DNA from: Acidobacteriota bacterium
Lineage (GTDB): Bacteria > Acidobacteriota > Vicinamibacteria > Marinacidobacterales > SMYC01
Assembly: GCA_030598165.1 (NCBI GenBank)
Contig: JAUVQL010000005.1
Span: forward strand, 1-12,853
Direction of reading: 5' to 3'
DNA: 12,853 bases
In this document: positions 6,548 to 12,853 of the stretch, in pieces
Layout: the number at the start of each line of letters is the position of its first letter
How positions within the stretch are numbered: position 1 is the first letter of the stretch
The notes under the pieces: model-generated
What the model saw: the letters and a program-made list of their open reading frames with translations, nothing else
Told to the model about the DNA's origin: nothing
The model's database searches: none
Position numbers and translations under genes: made by a program

Positions 6548-6919
6548 ATTTCACGTAAAGTATTTGCTGGGAATTTGAGTTTTGACCTTACTCGCGACGA
6601 TTTAGTCGAGCTTTTCAGTACCGTGGGTCCAGTCGCCGACGTCATGCTGCCGGTGGACAGGGCGTCAGGACGCCCCCGGGGTTTCGCCTTCGTCGAGTTC
6701 GAAAACGACGAGGATGCAGCCAAGGCCATAGAGACCCTGAACGGCAGAGATTTGGCAGGCCGAGAACTGAGAGTGGACGAAGCCAGAGAACGCGCTCCGC
6801 GCCCCCCTCGCGAGCCTGGCGGTGGTGGTGGTGGTGGTTACGACCCGGGCGGAGGCGGCCGCCCCTTCAAGGCCAAAGGGAGCCGTCGCGGAATCCGTGG
6901 ACGGAAGCGCGGCTTCTAG
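6548..6919 (+). CDS. Small RRM-domain RNA-binding protein with Gly/Arg-rich tail, ATT start
   Basis: A 123-residue protein starting (M)SRKVFAGNLSF. The single RRM carries RNP2 VFAGNL (5-10) and RNP1 RGFAFVEF (44-51), with aromatic residues Phe6, Phe46 and Phe48 positioned to stack on RNA bases. After residue 80 the tail is Pro/Arg-rich, then seven glycines (six encoded by a GGT microsatellite, 6821-6838), then a basic RRGIRGRKRGF end. This is the layout of bacterial and cyanobacterial Rbp-type proteins, often cold-inducible, acting as RNA chaperones in the cytoplasm. A TTG at 6575 would be a conventional start but would delete RNP2 and the first strand, so ATT at 6548, six bases after AGGAG, is preferred. 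It is probably monocistronic. Confidence 0.85.
   Translation: MSRKVFAGNLSFDLTRDDLVELFSTVGPVADVMLPVDRASGRPRGFAFVEFENDEDAAKAIETLNGRDLAGRELRVDEARERAPRPPREPGGGGGGGYDPGGGGRPFKAKGSRRGIRGRKRGF
6821..6838 (+). repeat. (GGT)6 microsatellite inside the RRM gene
   Basis: Six exact GGT triplets encode most of a seven-glycine run in the tail. Because the unit is a codon, slippage changes tail length without shifting the frame. Confidence 0.9.
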
Positions 6920-6967
6920 TCTCCTCAACTGAATTTCTCTAGGCTCGTTTTCGAGGCTCAACTCCGT

Positions 6968-6994
6968 GGGGGGTCCGCGTGTCCGCCACCCCCC
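6968..6994. terminator. Strong GC hairpin after the RRM gene
   Basis: GGGGGGT (6968-6974) pairs with ACCCCCC (6988-6994) around a 13-base loop. It lies 49 bp after the RRM stop and 134 bp before the sigma-factor start. A smaller CTCG-TTTT-CGAG hairpin sits at 6944-6955. No T-run follows, so an intrinsic terminator is plausible but not canonical. Confidence 0.4.
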
Positions 6995-7093
6995 TCCTCA
7001 CGTCCAAATACCACGCTTTCAATTACTGAGATTTCGTCCCGCATACCTCGTAACACGATGGTCCCACACTGGAGTCGACAAATTTCTGCATTT

Positions 7094-7118
7094 GGGATGT
7101 GCACGCCAGCCCATGTTA
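7094..7118 (+). promoter_or_regulatory. Possible ECF-type promoter of the sigma-factor gene
   Basis: GGGAT (7094-7098) and GTTA (7115-7118) are separated by 16 bp, the usual ECF -35/-10 spacing. The ATG follows 10 bp later with no Shine-Dalgarno sequence, which would suit an autoregulated, nearly leaderless transcript. The elements are short, so this is a weak call. Confidence 0.25.
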
Positions 7119-7128
7119 CAACCCTCTC

Positions 7129-7680
7129 ATGAGTGTGAGCGAAACCGAGGCTCAGCGGGTCCTCGATGCCCGCGATGGTAACAAAGAAGCCTTCACGGAG
7201 CTCGTAAAACATCATTGGGCTCGGTTGGTGAGGCTGGCGAGATCCCTCGTCGGTGAGGCCGACGCTGAAGATGCAGTCCAGGAGGGCTTAATCATAGCTT
7301 GGAGCAAGTTGGATAAGTTGCGAGAGCCCGGCGCCTTCGGCCACTGGCTGTATCGAATCGTCCTGCGCAATTGTCTCCATGAGGTTCGTAAGTCCAAGTC
7401 GTGGGTCTCCATTGAAACCCTTGTTGAGCCACCAAATAGGGTCGCGAGTACCCAATTCGAACTAGAGGTCGAGCAAATCCTGAACCGTCTCGCACCTCGA
7501 CAAAGAGCCGTAATGCACCTTACCGTCGTCGAGGGGATGACTGACAGCGAAATAGGAACCATTTTGAATTTGCGGCCCGCATCGGTCCGTTCGCACCGTC
7601 GTCGGGCCAGGGAAAGTCTATCCAAGTGGCTACAAAAAGAAGGGACGAAACGATGGCTGAAAACCGCCGAGACCCGCTGA
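7129..7680 (+). CDS. ECF-family RNA polymerase sigma factor
   Basis: A 183-residue protein. Region 2 spans about 21-90: AFTELVKHHWARLVRLARSL, then DAEDAVQEGLIIAW (45-58), which binds core polymerase, and GAFGHWLYRIVLRN (68-81), which reads the -10 element. A short linker leads to region 4 (about 114-168): LNRLAPRQRAVMHL and a helix-turn-helix in GMTDSEIGTILNLRPASVRSHRRRARE. Regions 1.1 and 3 are missing, as is normal for ECF factors. An upstream GTG at 7099 would add ten unconserved residues, so ATG 7129 is preferred; neither start has a ribosome-binding site. The end overlaps the next gene by 28 bases. It likely directs expression of its own operon in response to an envelope signal. Confidence 0.92.
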   Translation: MSVSETEAQRVLDARDGNKEAFTELVKHHWARLVRLARSLVGEADAEDAVQEGLIIAWSKLDKLREPGAFGHWLYRIVLRNCLHEVRKSKSWVSIETLVEPPNRVASTQFELEVEQILNRLAPRQRAVMHLTVVEGMTDSEIGTILNLRPASVRSHRRRARESLSKWLQKEGTKRWLKTAETR

Positions 7681-8018
7681 AGGACTTCGAGAAGCGTTGG
7701 AGTCTTTGGGCACATCGGCCGCCCAAGACCTCCCCTGACGAAGCCGCCCATCGGCTTCTCATTCGCTTGCCGGATCGGGTCGTAGGACGTCGTTTCGTAA
7801 CGTCGTGGAGAATGGTCCTACCGGCCGCTGCTTTGGTGGTTTTGGCAATCGGTGTCGGGATTCTGTGGAAACCCTATCCACCGCCACCGACCGTGAGCTC
7901 CCCCTCACCTTGGTCCATTGCCTTGGATGAAAACACCGCCCTCATCTGGCTCGATCCAGAAACCCCTTTGTATTTGACACTTACCGAGCCGGAGGTCACA
8001 CGAGGAGAAAGACAATGA
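7653..8018 (+). CDS. Small single-pass membrane protein, candidate anti-sigma factor
   Basis: A 121-residue protein. About 53 charged N-terminal residues are followed by one membrane helix (about 54-72, ending GVGILW), then a proline-rich stretch (KPYPPPPT, 73-80) and a C-terminal DENTALIWLDPETPLYLTL segment resembling tails of proteins encoded beside ECF sigma genes. The start at 7653 is preceded by AGAAGGGA; an earlier GTG at 7626 is in frame but lacks that site. It overlaps the sigma gene by 28 bases and the next gene by four (ATGA). No zinc-binding H-x3-C-x2-C anti-sigma motif is present, so the role rests on position and topology. TM plus proline-rich stretch also recalls a TonB N-terminus, an alternative given the next gene. 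Confidence 0.7.
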   Translation: MAENRRDPLKDFEKRWSLWAHRPPKTSPDEAAHRLLIRLPDRVVGRRFVTSWRMVLPAAALVVLAIGVGILWKPYPPPPTVSSPSPWSIALDENTALIWLDPETPLYLTLTEPEVTRGERQ

Positions 8019-8845
8019 AAACCTCTTGGAAAACCGTGCTCATCATTTTGGCTTCCGCCTTTTCATCGCGGGCACTGGAAAGCTCCGAGCCAGTCGTCAC
8101 AAAGCTCAGTCTCATGGTGGGCACCCCTTATACCGCAGCCGCTGAAGCGGCCGGGACCCTATTGGTTTCGGGGACGGTCATTCCCGTTGAAGCTGAAGCA
8201 ACCGATCCAGCGAGCGAACTACGCCCCAAGATGCCGATGGATATTGGAGATAAGCTCAAGAAGGCGTTGCGCCTCGAGCATGTGGCGCCCCGATACGCTC
8301 TCCTCCGACCTCTAGAGCTCGAAAAACGGGTTGAGCTCCACCGCCCCTCGGATGATACTGCCATTCGAATTTTCACCACTCTTCTCGGCTTCAATACCGA
8401 GCTTGCCACCTACCGCATCGAGTTTTTCGACGGGCTAAAGGTGCTCTCGGATTCCAATGTCAGTGTTCGGATGGGCCAACGGGCAGTCGTGGGAGCCCTC
8501 GACGGCGAAGCGGCCCCTTATCTCTTCCTCGTACTCGAACCGAAGCTCATTGGCCCCATCCCGCTGCAGAAGGATACGAGCCATCCGCGGCTCCTGGAAT
8601 CGGTGATACCCACGTACCCCAAGGACGCCAAGGATGCAAGAATTCAAGGAATTGTGATCGTTCAGGGCACGATCCAAACCGACGGCACGGTAACCGGCCT
8701 CAAAATCATGAAAAGCGATTCGCCGCTTCTCGAGAAGGCCGCTCTCGACGCTGTTGGCAAGAACCGCTACCAACCGGCTCGCGACTCCGAGGGAAATCCT
8801 ATTGCCATCGAGTACACGACAACCCTCAACTTTCGTCTGAAGTAG
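8015..8845 (+). CDS. Secreted protein with TonB C-terminal domain
   Basis: A 276-residue protein with an N-terminal signal peptide (MKTSWKTVLIILASAFSSRA; cleavage near 20). The middle part (about 27-185) is not recognised; it contains a beta-rich stretch around VSVRMGQRAVVG. Residues 197-275 match the TonB C-terminal fold: VIPTYPKDAKDARIQGIVIV, DGTVTGLKIMKSD, LEKAALDAVGKNRYQPA, and a closing TTTLNFRLK strand. Classical TonB has a membrane anchor and a proline-rich spacer; both are missing here. No exbB or exbD lies nearby, so energised transport is doubtful. It may instead be a periplasmic protein that binds a peptide or protein partner. Start: ATGA overlap with the upstream gene and GAGGAGA at 8002-8008. 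Co-expression with the sigma factor is likely. Confidence 0.85.
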   Translation: MKTSWKTVLIILASAFSSRALESSEPVVTKLSLMVGTPYTAAAEAAGTLLVSGTVIPVEAEATDPASELRPKMPMDIGDKLKKALRLEHVAPRYALLRPLELEKRVELHRPSDDTAIRIFTTLLGFNTELATYRIEFFDGLKVLSDSNVSVRMGQRAVVGALDGEAAPYLFLVLEPKLIGPIPLQKDTSHPRLLESVIPTYPKDAKDARIQGIVIVQGTIQTDGTVTGLKIMKSDSPLLEKAALDAVGKNRYQPARDSEGNPIAIEYTTTLNFRLK

Positions 8846-8914
8846 CAGGACCTCTTCCAACCTTCCTTCGAGGAGACATCGACCAGCATCCATGCCGGTT
8901 GTCCCCTTTCCGTC

Positions 8915-8932
8915 CCTGGACTAGAATCCAGG
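8915..8932. other. Hairpin between the TonB-domain and VWA genes
   Basis: CCTGGA and TCCAGG are perfect complements around CTAGAA in the 146-bp spacer. No T-run follows. It may act as an attenuator or transcript-stabilising stem, or mean that the VWA gene has its own promoter. Confidence 0.35.
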
Positions 8933-8991
8933 TGTGGGAGTGTGTAACAAAGTGCGAGTCATCGGAAGTCACCGCTATTTGAGGTAAGACA

Positions 8992-9921
8992 ATGAATTTT
9001 CCTCGGTTCTTGGTCATTTTTTCTTGCCTCGTCGTGCCGACCTCGGCCGTGTCACTTCTTTTGGCGGGTCCACCCGGCCAATCCACACAGACACCCCGCT
9101 TCGAGATCGACGTCAACGCCGTCACCCTCGATGTTGTCGTCACGGATCGCAAGGGCAAGTTCGTCAAGAACCTGAAAGAAGACGATTTCGTTGTACTGGA
9201 AGAGGGCGTTCCCCAGCCGCTGACGTTTTTTACCGCCGAGACCACACCGGTTACCGTATTGGTGCTCCTTGACAGCTCATCGAGTGTCCGCGCCAATCTC
9301 AAACCGATCCAAAAGGGGGCCAATCGGTTCCTGGACAAGCTGCGCAAGAAAGACCAGGCCCTCGTCGGTTTCTTTCACGACCAAGTAATATTCGGACCGC
9401 GATTCACCAACGACATGGACGAGCACATCGCGATGATTCGCAATATGCGTCCCCATCGAAGTACCCATCTCTACGACGCCATTATTGCAGGATTGAAGAA
9501 ACTCAGTGTGATAAAAGATCGCAAGACGCTATTACTCTTCACGGATGGTGATGATGAGGGGAGCGAGGCCTCGATGGAGGCAGCGCTCGAAGCGGCGCGG
9601 CGATCCGACACATCGATTTATACGATAGGATTCTTGGGTTGGAGCTTCGAGGGCGGGATGGACGTCAACCAGGAGCTCCTCACGCAATTAGCGAGAGACA
9701 CCGGTGGCCGATCTTTTTTCCCGATGAAGGAAAAAGAGATCCGAACGAGCTTCGACGCCATTCGTGACGAGCTGCACCGTCAATATCGCATGGCCTACAT
9801 CCCCCAACAAAAAGGGGACGAGACTGTTTGGCGTAATCTCGAAGTCAAATTGACCAAACGGAAAAACTTGATCGTGCGGACTCGCAAAGGCTACTACGAA
9901 CGTCCCGAGAGCACTCCATGA
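8992..9921 (+). CDS. Secreted VWA-domain protein, VWFA-related Acidobacterial family
   Basis: A 309-residue protein. A signal peptide (about 1-26) precedes a short beta module typical of this family (VTLDVVVTDRKGKFVKNL, then DDFVVLEEGVPQPLTFF, 44-80). The VWA domain (about 87-270) has a complete metal-ion-dependent adhesion site: Asp94-x-Ser96-x-Ser98, Thr158 and Asp185-Gly-Asp187. The C-terminal strands run to RTRKGYYE, the usual end of the family. VWA domains bind protein partners through a bound Mg2+ or similar ion; here the site is periplasmic or at the surface. GAGGT sits before the ATG. The gene lies 146 bp after the TonB-domain gene and 21 bp before the M29-like gene. This family is abundant in Acidobacteriota and is the main taxonomic clue. 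Confidence 0.9.
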   Translation: MNFPRFLVIFSCLVVPTSAVSLLLAGPPGQSTQTPRFEIDVNAVTLDVVVTDRKGKFVKNLKEDDFVVLEEGVPQPLTFFTAETTPVTVLVLLDSSSSVRANLKPIQKGANRFLDKLRKKDQALVGFFHDQVIFGPRFTNDMDEHIAMIRNMRPHRSTHLYDAIIAGLKKLSVIKDRKTLLLFTDGDDEGSEASMEAALEAARRSDTSIYTIGFLGWSFEGGMDVNQELLTQLARDTGGRSFFPMKEKEIRTSFDAIRDELHRQYRMAYIPQQKGDETVWRNLEVKLTKRKNLIVRTRKGYYERPESTP

Positions 9922-9942
9922 GAACAGCACTCGTAAGGAGAA

Positions 9943-11025
9943 ATGATGTCTTTTAATTTGGAGAAATTCTTCGAAGATATTTTTAAACCGGCCGAGGGCG
10001 AGGTCGTAACGGTTATGTACGACCTTCCTCACGATGACGTTACCGACGGAGAGGCTTGGCAAGAGCGTCGTCAAATGGCCGAGGACTGGCGGAAGAGGCT
10101 CGCTGGTTGGGCCGAAAAATGGCATATCAAGGTCAACCCGACCGTGACCTATTTGGCGACGGGAAGTAACAACGCAGATCTCCCTTCAACCGGCCAAATG
10201 TCCGGCCAAGATGTGTCCATGGAAGATGTGCTGAGCGGGTCAACGATTCTCATTGCGATGCCGCAGTTCTCAGCCACCGCGCCGCTCTATCCCAAAGCCA
10301 AGAGCTCGGACCGGCTCCGGGTCGCATCGATGCCGGGCGTGGCGAAGTTTATGGAAGAAAGCGGATTATCCGCCGACTACCACAAGATCGGACGCATCTG
10401 TCAAAAACTCGAGAAGATATTCAATCGTGCCACTGCGGCTGAGGTCGAGTTCTCCACCGGACACAAATGCTTTTTTGACCTGCCTCTCGAGAATAAAGCG
10501 TTGGTCGACGACGGTATTCTGCATCCCGAACGGGCGGGCACATCGGACGCTTTGTCCAACTTGCCCGCCGGCGAGGTGTTCTGCGTGCCCAACGAAAACG
10601 AAGACAGCAAGACAAACGGTGAGCTCCCACAGAAAATGGGTGGAGAAACCGCCGTCTATGTCGTCAAAAACAACCGGATCGTTGACGTCAGAGGAAATGG
10701 CGACGAAGTCGAAAAGCTACGACAGAAATTCTCCACCGACCGGGGATGGCAAAACATTGCCGAGTTTGCCATCGGTGTCAATGACAAAGCCAAGGTCACT
10801 GGCATCGTCCTCGAAGACGAGAAGGCAGGTTTTCATTGGGCTTACGGCCGGAGCGACCACTTCGGCGGCCAATGCGGCGTGGCTCAATTCAGTTCACCTG
10901 ACAGCGTCGTCCACCAGGACGTCGTTTATGCAAAAGACAGCCCTATTGTGTGCAAACGGCTGGACTTCATCTTCGCGGACGACACAAGGCACACACTCGT
11001 CGTGGACGGCGAGCTTCAGCTATAA
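9943..11025 (+). CDS. M29 aminopeptidase-like / NicX-like metalloprotein (COG2309 type)
   Basis: A 360-residue protein without a signal peptide, so probably cytoplasmic. The C-terminal half has the family hallmarks: LPAGEVFCVPNE (Glu211), IAEFAIGVND (Glu274), VLEDEKAGFHWAYG (His298), and HQD (His324, Asp326). Order and spacing resemble the metal ligands of thermophilic M29 aminopeptidases (Glu, Glu, His, Tyr, His-x-Asp); the Tyr cannot be placed surely. Relatives include 2,5-dihydroxypyridine dioxygenases, so peptidase activity is not certain. The N-terminal half (1-200) is diverged. Two starts are possible, 9943 and 9946; AAGGAG at 9935-9940 is better spaced for the second. It follows the VWA gene by 21 bp and is probably co-transcribed. 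It converges with the M28 gene. Confidence 0.75.
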   Translation: MMSFNLEKFFEDIFKPAEGEVVTVMYDLPHDDVTDGEAWQERRQMAEDWRKRLAGWAEKWHIKVNPTVTYLATGSNNADLPSTGQMSGQDVSMEDVLSGSTILIAMPQFSATAPLYPKAKSSDRLRVASMPGVAKFMEESGLSADYHKIGRICQKLEKIFNRATAAEVEFSTGHKCFFDLPLENKALVDDGILHPERAGTSDALSNLPAGEVFCVPNENEDSKTNGELPQKMGGETAVYVVKNNRIVDVRGNGDEVEKLRQKFSTDRGWQNIAEFAIGVNDKAKVTGIVLEDEKAGFHWAYGRSDHFGGQCGVAQFSSPDSVVHQDVVYAKDSPIVCKRLDFIFADDTRHTLVVDGELQL

Positions 11026-11031
11026 ATAAAA

Positions 11032-11049
11032 GACAGGGGAACTGTCCCC
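11032..11049. repeat. REP-like palindrome in the convergent spacer
   Basis: GACAG/CTGTC (11032-11036 and 11042-11046) and GGGGA/TCCCC (11036-11040 and 11045-11049) give two competing stems in one 18-base element just after the stop at 11025. It resembles GGGGACAGTCCCC-type palindromes seen dispersed in many genomes beside REP-associated transposases. It could also end transcription of the M29-like gene. Confidence 0.45.
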
Positions 11050-11056
11050 CTATCCT

Positions 11057-11072
11057 TATTACCCTATTACCC
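11057..11072. repeat. Two tandem copies of TATTACCC
   Basis: Two exact 8-bp copies, continued by TA, reach into the stop codon of the minus-strand M28 gene at 11072. The spacer thus joins a palindrome and a short tandem repeat, like the AAGAAATC array at 4885-4908. Confidence 0.75.
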
Positions 11073-12853
11073 TAAAAAGGACGCCCCGACGGCGGCGGTT
11101 TGGGACCAACGTCTCTCGCTTCGTCGAGAACCCTCAGGAAAGTGCCGGAGAAGATGTTGGCGAAGTCTTCTCTTTCGTACTCGGCCTCGGCTACTTTGGC
11201 GACGACATCGAGCATCGCCAATTTGCCCTGCTCTTGTCTAATGCAATCCTCGTTGACGATCATCACATACTTGGTGCCGATGGCTTCTTTGATTTTCTCC
11301 AATTCTTGAAAGTACTCGCTGGCGTTCGTCTCCGTTAGAAGGAGACCAACTGCCGCATCTTTAGCTTTGACCAGCTTCAGTAGCTCAGCCTCTGGCACAT
11401 CGTTTGTAAGGAGAACAACCGGCTTCTTGGAATGCTCGAGGAGTGCCTTTGCTTGAACGGCGGTCGTTCCACCTACGATCAAAAGCAGGCCGCTCTTGTT
11501 GGACGCTTCAACGATTCCCTTCCCTTTTTCGCTCAAAGCGTCTCCTTCGAAGAGCAATGCCGGATCGTTCAAATACAGGTAGTGAGCTCCGGCGTTCGCG
11601 AGGACTTTGGCCCATGCAAGGTCATCCTCGAACGACCGTATTCCTTCGAGGCCGGGTATCAACGTCGTCTTACCCTGTCGAACCGTCGCATTGACGCCGT
11701 TGGCATTGCTGTACCAAACGAGTCCTTCCGCCTTGTCCACGTTTGCCGACGCGGCGAGGAGACTCTCGACTATATCCACTCGTAGCTCGTCTCCGGACAA
11801 CTCCTCATTTTCCTTGACGACGGCAAACTGAATATCGACGTGGGAGTTTTTGGTGTCGCCGTGATGCTCGATGACCTCGTCGAGACCACTCCGCCGATAG
11901 TTGACGAGGTTTTGGACTTTCAGGTGGTAGGTCTCATATCGACGGGGCTCGATGAGGTCTCCCGGAGCATCGGCCATGATGTTGACAGCCGCATAAACCG
12001 CATCGCCAATTCTCTTCAACGTGTCTGGATTGACTAGATCCGTGTCATCCCGCACGTGGTGATACTTCAAGTGAGGTCCCGATGACATACTGAAGTAGGC
12101 GGGCACACCCTTGGCGAGGAACGGAGAGTGATCGGAGCCCCCCGGCCCGCCCCTCCCCGGTTCGACATACTCAGCTATCTCTTCGGGGAGTCCGGCCTTG
12201 ACCGTCTCCCAAACACGAGGGCCGTAATACTCACCCATGAATCTCACCTTCCCCTTACCCGTGCCGTGGGCCACCATGTCCATGTTGAAAAAGGTGACCG
12301 TTTTTTCTATTGGAAGCGTCGGGTGGTCGCAATAATGCTTCGACCCAAGGAGCCCCGATTCCTCCGCAGCCCACAAGCCGAATACCACGGTCCTTTTCGG
12401 CTGCGCTCCGCTGAGCTTCATGACCCTTGCGATCTCCATGGTCACAGCCGTCCCCGAGGCGTTGTCATTGGCGCCGTTGAATATCTCTCCCTCCGAGCTC
12501 ACACCGAGGTGATCCAAGTGGCCGCCTACGACGACGACCTCGTTCCTCAATGTGCTATCGCCGCCCGTCATCTTGCCGAGAACGTTCCTCGTCTTCCTCT
12601 CCGGGTCGAACTCCACATCAACGGACACGAAAGCTCTTACTCCCGTGGCAAAGGAGTTAGGCTTCGATGTCTTGTCGATTTCCCGAAAAGGAACCCGGAG
12701 ATCGGTGTCGAGCTCCTTAACGATGAAGTTGGTGACTTTGCTCTCCGCCGTGAGAATGACGAAGTCGGGCCGGTAGTCCTCTTTCTTCAATCGGACTCGG
12801 AGACGTCGTGGTTGGCCCGAATCTTCTCGAAAGATCACGACGCCCTTCGCCCC
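11072..12853 (-). CDS. M28-family metallopeptidase with C-terminal M19-dipeptidase-like domain (5' end outside the window)
   Basis: The frame is open to the window edge, so the N-terminus is missing; the visible part is 593 residues. The edge sequence GAKGVVIFRED looks like the end of a PA (protease-associated) domain. Numbering from the GTG at 12838, the M28 domain shows GGHLDHLG (His107, Asp109), NGANDNASG (Asp125), AAEESG (Glu159 catalytic, Glu160 metal), NMDMVA (Asp187) and YHHVRDDTD (His260/261): a complete two-zinc aminopeptidase site. Residues about 350-575 resemble a renal dipeptidase barrel (GLEGIRSFEDDLAWAKVLA, GKGIVEASNKSGLLL, KKPVVLLTND, EDFANIFSGTFLRVLDEA), but its metal-binding histidines are gone. 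It is probably exported, like other PA-M28 peptidases, but the signal lies off the window. Confidence 0.88.
   Translation of the reverse strand, partial: GAKGVVIFREDSGQPRRLRVRLKKEDYRPDFVILTAESKVTNFIVKELDTDLRVPFREIDKTSKPNSFATGVRAFVSVDVEFDPERKTRNVLGKMTGGDSTLRNEVVVVGGHLDHLGVSSEGEIFNGANDNASGTAVTMEIARVMKLSGAQPKRTVVFGLWAAEESGLLGSKHYCDHPTLPIEKTVTFFNMDMVAHGTGKGKVRFMGEYYGPRVWETVKAGLPEEIAEYVEPGRGGPGGSDHSPFLAKGVPAYFSMSSGPHLKYHHVRDDTDLVNPDTLKRIGDAVYAAVNIMADAPGDLIEPRRYETYHLKVQNLVNYRRSGLDEVIEHHGDTKNSHVDIQFAVVKENEELSGDELRVDIVESLLAASANVDKAEGLVWYSNANGVNATVRQGKTTLIPGLEGIRSFEDDLAWAKVLANAGAHYLYLNDPALLFEGDALSEKGKGIVEASNKSGLLLIVGGTTAVQAKALLEHSKKPVVLLTNDVPEAELLKLVKAKDAAVGLLLTETNASEYFQELEKIKEAIGTKYVMIVNEDCIRQEQGKLAMLDVVAKVAEAEYEREDFANIFSGTFLRVLDEARDVGPKPPPSGRPF

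Noticed and set aside
6575..6919. RRM gene starting at TTG 6575
   Set aside because: This start removes the RNP2 strand needed for an RRM fold and has no well-placed ribosome-binding site; ATT 6548 has AGGAG six bases before it.
7212..7751. 179-residue open frame antisense to the ECF sigma gene
   Set aside because: The plus-strand frame has complete sigma regions 2 and 4; the minus frame is low-complexity, Arg/Ser-rich shadow.
8435..9347. Minus-strand open frames across the TonB-domain/VWA spacer
   Set aside because: They run antisense into both recognised genes and lack start signals and family motifs.

Overview
The window reads as a chromosomal segment of a Gram-negative (diderm) bacterium, most likely an acidobacterium. 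The best pointer is a secreted VWA protein with the layout of the 'VWFA-related Acidobacterial domain' family. Two predicted outer-membrane beta-barrels and a TonB C-terminal-domain protein confirm an outer membrane. No phage, plasmid, IS, CRISPR, tRNA or rRNA gene was recognised. The phylum call is inference from gene families, not from a marker gene.

Layout. (1) 199-1812 (+) encodes a secreted outer-membrane barrel of unknown role. It converges tail to tail on 1816-2448 (-), a PagL-type lipid A 3-O-deacylase-like barrel whose catalytic-triad Glu is replaced by Asn. (2) 2629-4842 (+) encodes a 737-residue fusion of a divergent dicarboxylate/glutamate-symporter (SDF/DAACS) membrane domain, an extra membrane helix, and a complete family-3 periplasmic solute-binding domain. 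(3) 4935-5930 (-) is a zinc-free MDR/quinone-oxidoreductase-like enzyme preceded by two adjacent 21-bp repeats that look like an operator. (4) 5989-6547 has no convincing gene; it leads into a small RRM RNA-binding protein gene (6548-6919) that appears to start at ATT. (5) 7129-11025 (+) is a gene string: ECF sigma factor, single-pass Pro-rich membrane protein (candidate anti-sigma), secreted TonB-C-domain protein, VWA protein, and an M29/NicX-like metalloprotein. The first three genes overlap, so translation is probably coupled. (6) 11072-12853 (-) is a 5'-truncated M28 metallopeptidase whose C-terminal third looks like a renal-dipeptidase (M19) barrel that has lost its metal ligands.

The most novel candidates are the symporter/binding-protein fusion, which looks like a one-chain analogue of binding-protein-dependent elevator (TRAP-like) transport; the M28 plus pseudo-M19 fusion; the AUU-initiated RRM gene; and the tandem operator in front of the oxidoreductase. 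Palindromes at the window start and near 11040 resemble dispersed REP-type elements.
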